Below are positions 5,426-6,148 of a stretch of 6,148 bases of DNA, piece after piece. A program made the translations under genes and the position numbers. The stretch covers positions 1-6,148 of the forward strand of contig JAQGLQ010000069.1 in the NCBI GenBank assembly GCA_028292785.1, read 5' to 3'. Source of the stretch: Noviherbaspirillum sp. Its GTDB lineage: Bacteria; Pseudomonadota; Gammaproteobacteria; Burkholderiales; Burkholderiaceae. Every line of letters starts with the position of its first letter. Position 1 is the first letter of the stretch. The notes under the pieces were generated by a model that had not been told where the DNA came from, ran no database searches, and saw nothing but the letters and a program-made list of their open reading frames with translations.

Positions 5426-6148
5426 ATGCTGTTTGAAATTCCAGATCGCCTGCAACCCGGCTCGCCTTATCCGCTCGGCGCCTATTTCGACGGCGTCGGC
5501 GTCAACTTCGCGGTGTTTTCGGCGAACGCGCACAAGATCGAGCTCTGCCTGTTCGACCAGTCGGGGCGCAAGGAGCTTGCGCGGCTGGCGCTGCCGGAAT
5601 GCACCAACGAGGTCTGGCACGGTTATCTGCCGGACGCCGGTCCCGGTCTGCTGTACGGTTACCGCGCCTACGGTCCCTACGAGCCGCAGCGCGGCCACCG
5701 CTTCAATCCGCACAAGCTGCTGCTCGATCCCTATGCCCGCAAACTCTCCGGCCCGCTGCGCTGGACCGATGCCTTGTTCGGCTATCGGCTCAATTCGCCG
5801 CGGGGTGATCTCTCGTTCGACCGGCGCGACAGTGCGCCGGCAATGATGAAGGCGGTGGTGGTCGAAGACAATTTCAACTGGGGCCAGGACGTCCGGCCGG
5901 AGGTGCCGTGGTCCAAGACCGTCATCTATGAAGCGCATGTGAAAGGCATTTCGATGATGCGCGACGACGTCCGCGCCGACCAGCGCGGCACGTTCGCCGC
6001 GCTCGCCAATCCGCGCTTCATCGACTATCTGCTCGAGCTCGGCGTGACCACCATCGAACTGATGCCGGTGCATGCATTCATGCAGGACCAGTTCCTGCTC
6101 GAGCGCGGGCTGCGCAATTACTGGGGCTACAGTCCGATCGGTTTCTTC
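5426..6148 (+). CDS. glgX: Glycogen debranching enzyme GlgX, N-terminal part (runs off window)
   Basis: Hydrolyses alpha-1,6 branch points of glycogen, typically on limit dextrins left by phosphorylase. Only 241 residues are present, about a third of the usual 650-750. The first half is the CBM48/isoamylase N-terminal domain: PLGAYFDGVGVNFAVFSANA (16-35), YGYRAYGPYEPQRGHRFNP (77-95) and KLLLDPYARKLSG (97-109). The GH13 barrel then begins with TVIYEAHVKGIS (165-176), RGTFAALA (187-194), TIELMPVHAF (209-218) and NYWGYSP (231-237), all as in GlgX/TreX. The catalytic Asp, Glu and Asp lie beyond the window, so integrity cannot be judged. The ATG at 5426 is preceded by AAGG (5411-5414) at eleven bases, with GAG closer at 5422-5424. 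The frame has no stop to the window edge. Same strand and close spacing place it in the glgA-glgB transcription unit. Confidence 0.95.
   Translation, partial: MLFEIPDRLQPGSPYPLGAYFDGVGVNFAVFSANAHKIELCLFDQSGRKELARLALPECTNEVWHGYLPDAGPGLLYGYRAYGPYEPQRGHRFNPHKLLLDPYARKLSGPLRWTDALFGYRLNSPRGDLSFDRRDSAPAMMKAVVVEDNFNWGQDVRPEVPWSKTVIYEAHVKGISMMRDDVRADQRGTFAALANPRFIDYLLELGVTTIELMPVHAFMQDQFLLERGLRNYWGYSPIGFF

Noticed and set aside
4745..6073. Long antisense open frame (442 codons) spanning the end of glgB, the gap and the start of glgX
   Set aside because: It crosses two unmistakable genes on the + strand and resembles no family. It is a GC-skewed mirror frame.

Overview
The window holds a bacterial glycogen metabolism cluster, glgA (glycogen synthase), glgB (branching enzyme) and the first third of glgX (debranching enzyme). 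All three are on the + strand. A class I SAM-dependent methyltransferase gene lies divergently upstream on the - strand. The coding regions are GC-rich with strong G/C third-position bias, and the GlgA and GlgB sequences are proteobacterial in type. A betaproteobacterium (Burkholderiales, for example Burkholderiaceae or Oxalobacteraceae) is my best guess from general resemblance; nothing in the window proves it.

Layout: bases 1-50 are too short to assign. A methyltransferase gene runs leftward from about 803 to 51. Bases 804-1332 are a divergent intergenic region of about 530 bases, clearly poorer in GC than the genes (about 43% by hand count over 1141-1320). It contains at least two good stem-loop or inverted-repeat structures and no credible gene. 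glgA (1333-2859) starts with TTG behind a strong Shine-Dalgarno sequence. A structured gap of 160 bases leads to glgB (3020-5353). A gap of 72 bases leads to glgX, which starts at 5426 and runs off the end.

How the genes work together: GlgA extends alpha-1,4-glucan chains from ADP-glucose, GlgB cuts and re-attaches segments as alpha-1,6 branches, and GlgX removes short outer branches during breakdown. The set therefore covers polymer building, branching and debranching. glgC (ADP-glucose supply), glgP (phosphorylase), malQ and the trehalose genes are not in the window and may lie downstream. The same-strand order and modest gaps suggest co-transcription. The glgA-glgB gap, however, carries overlapping palindromes that could add a layer of control at glgB.

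I found no mobile element, CRISPR array, tRNA, rRNA or clearly new system. The genes are conventional. The most interesting parts are non-coding: the overlapping palindromes just upstream of glgB, the long inverted repeat in the same gap that would sequester an orphan Shine-Dalgarno sequence, and the structured AT-richer region between the divergent genes.
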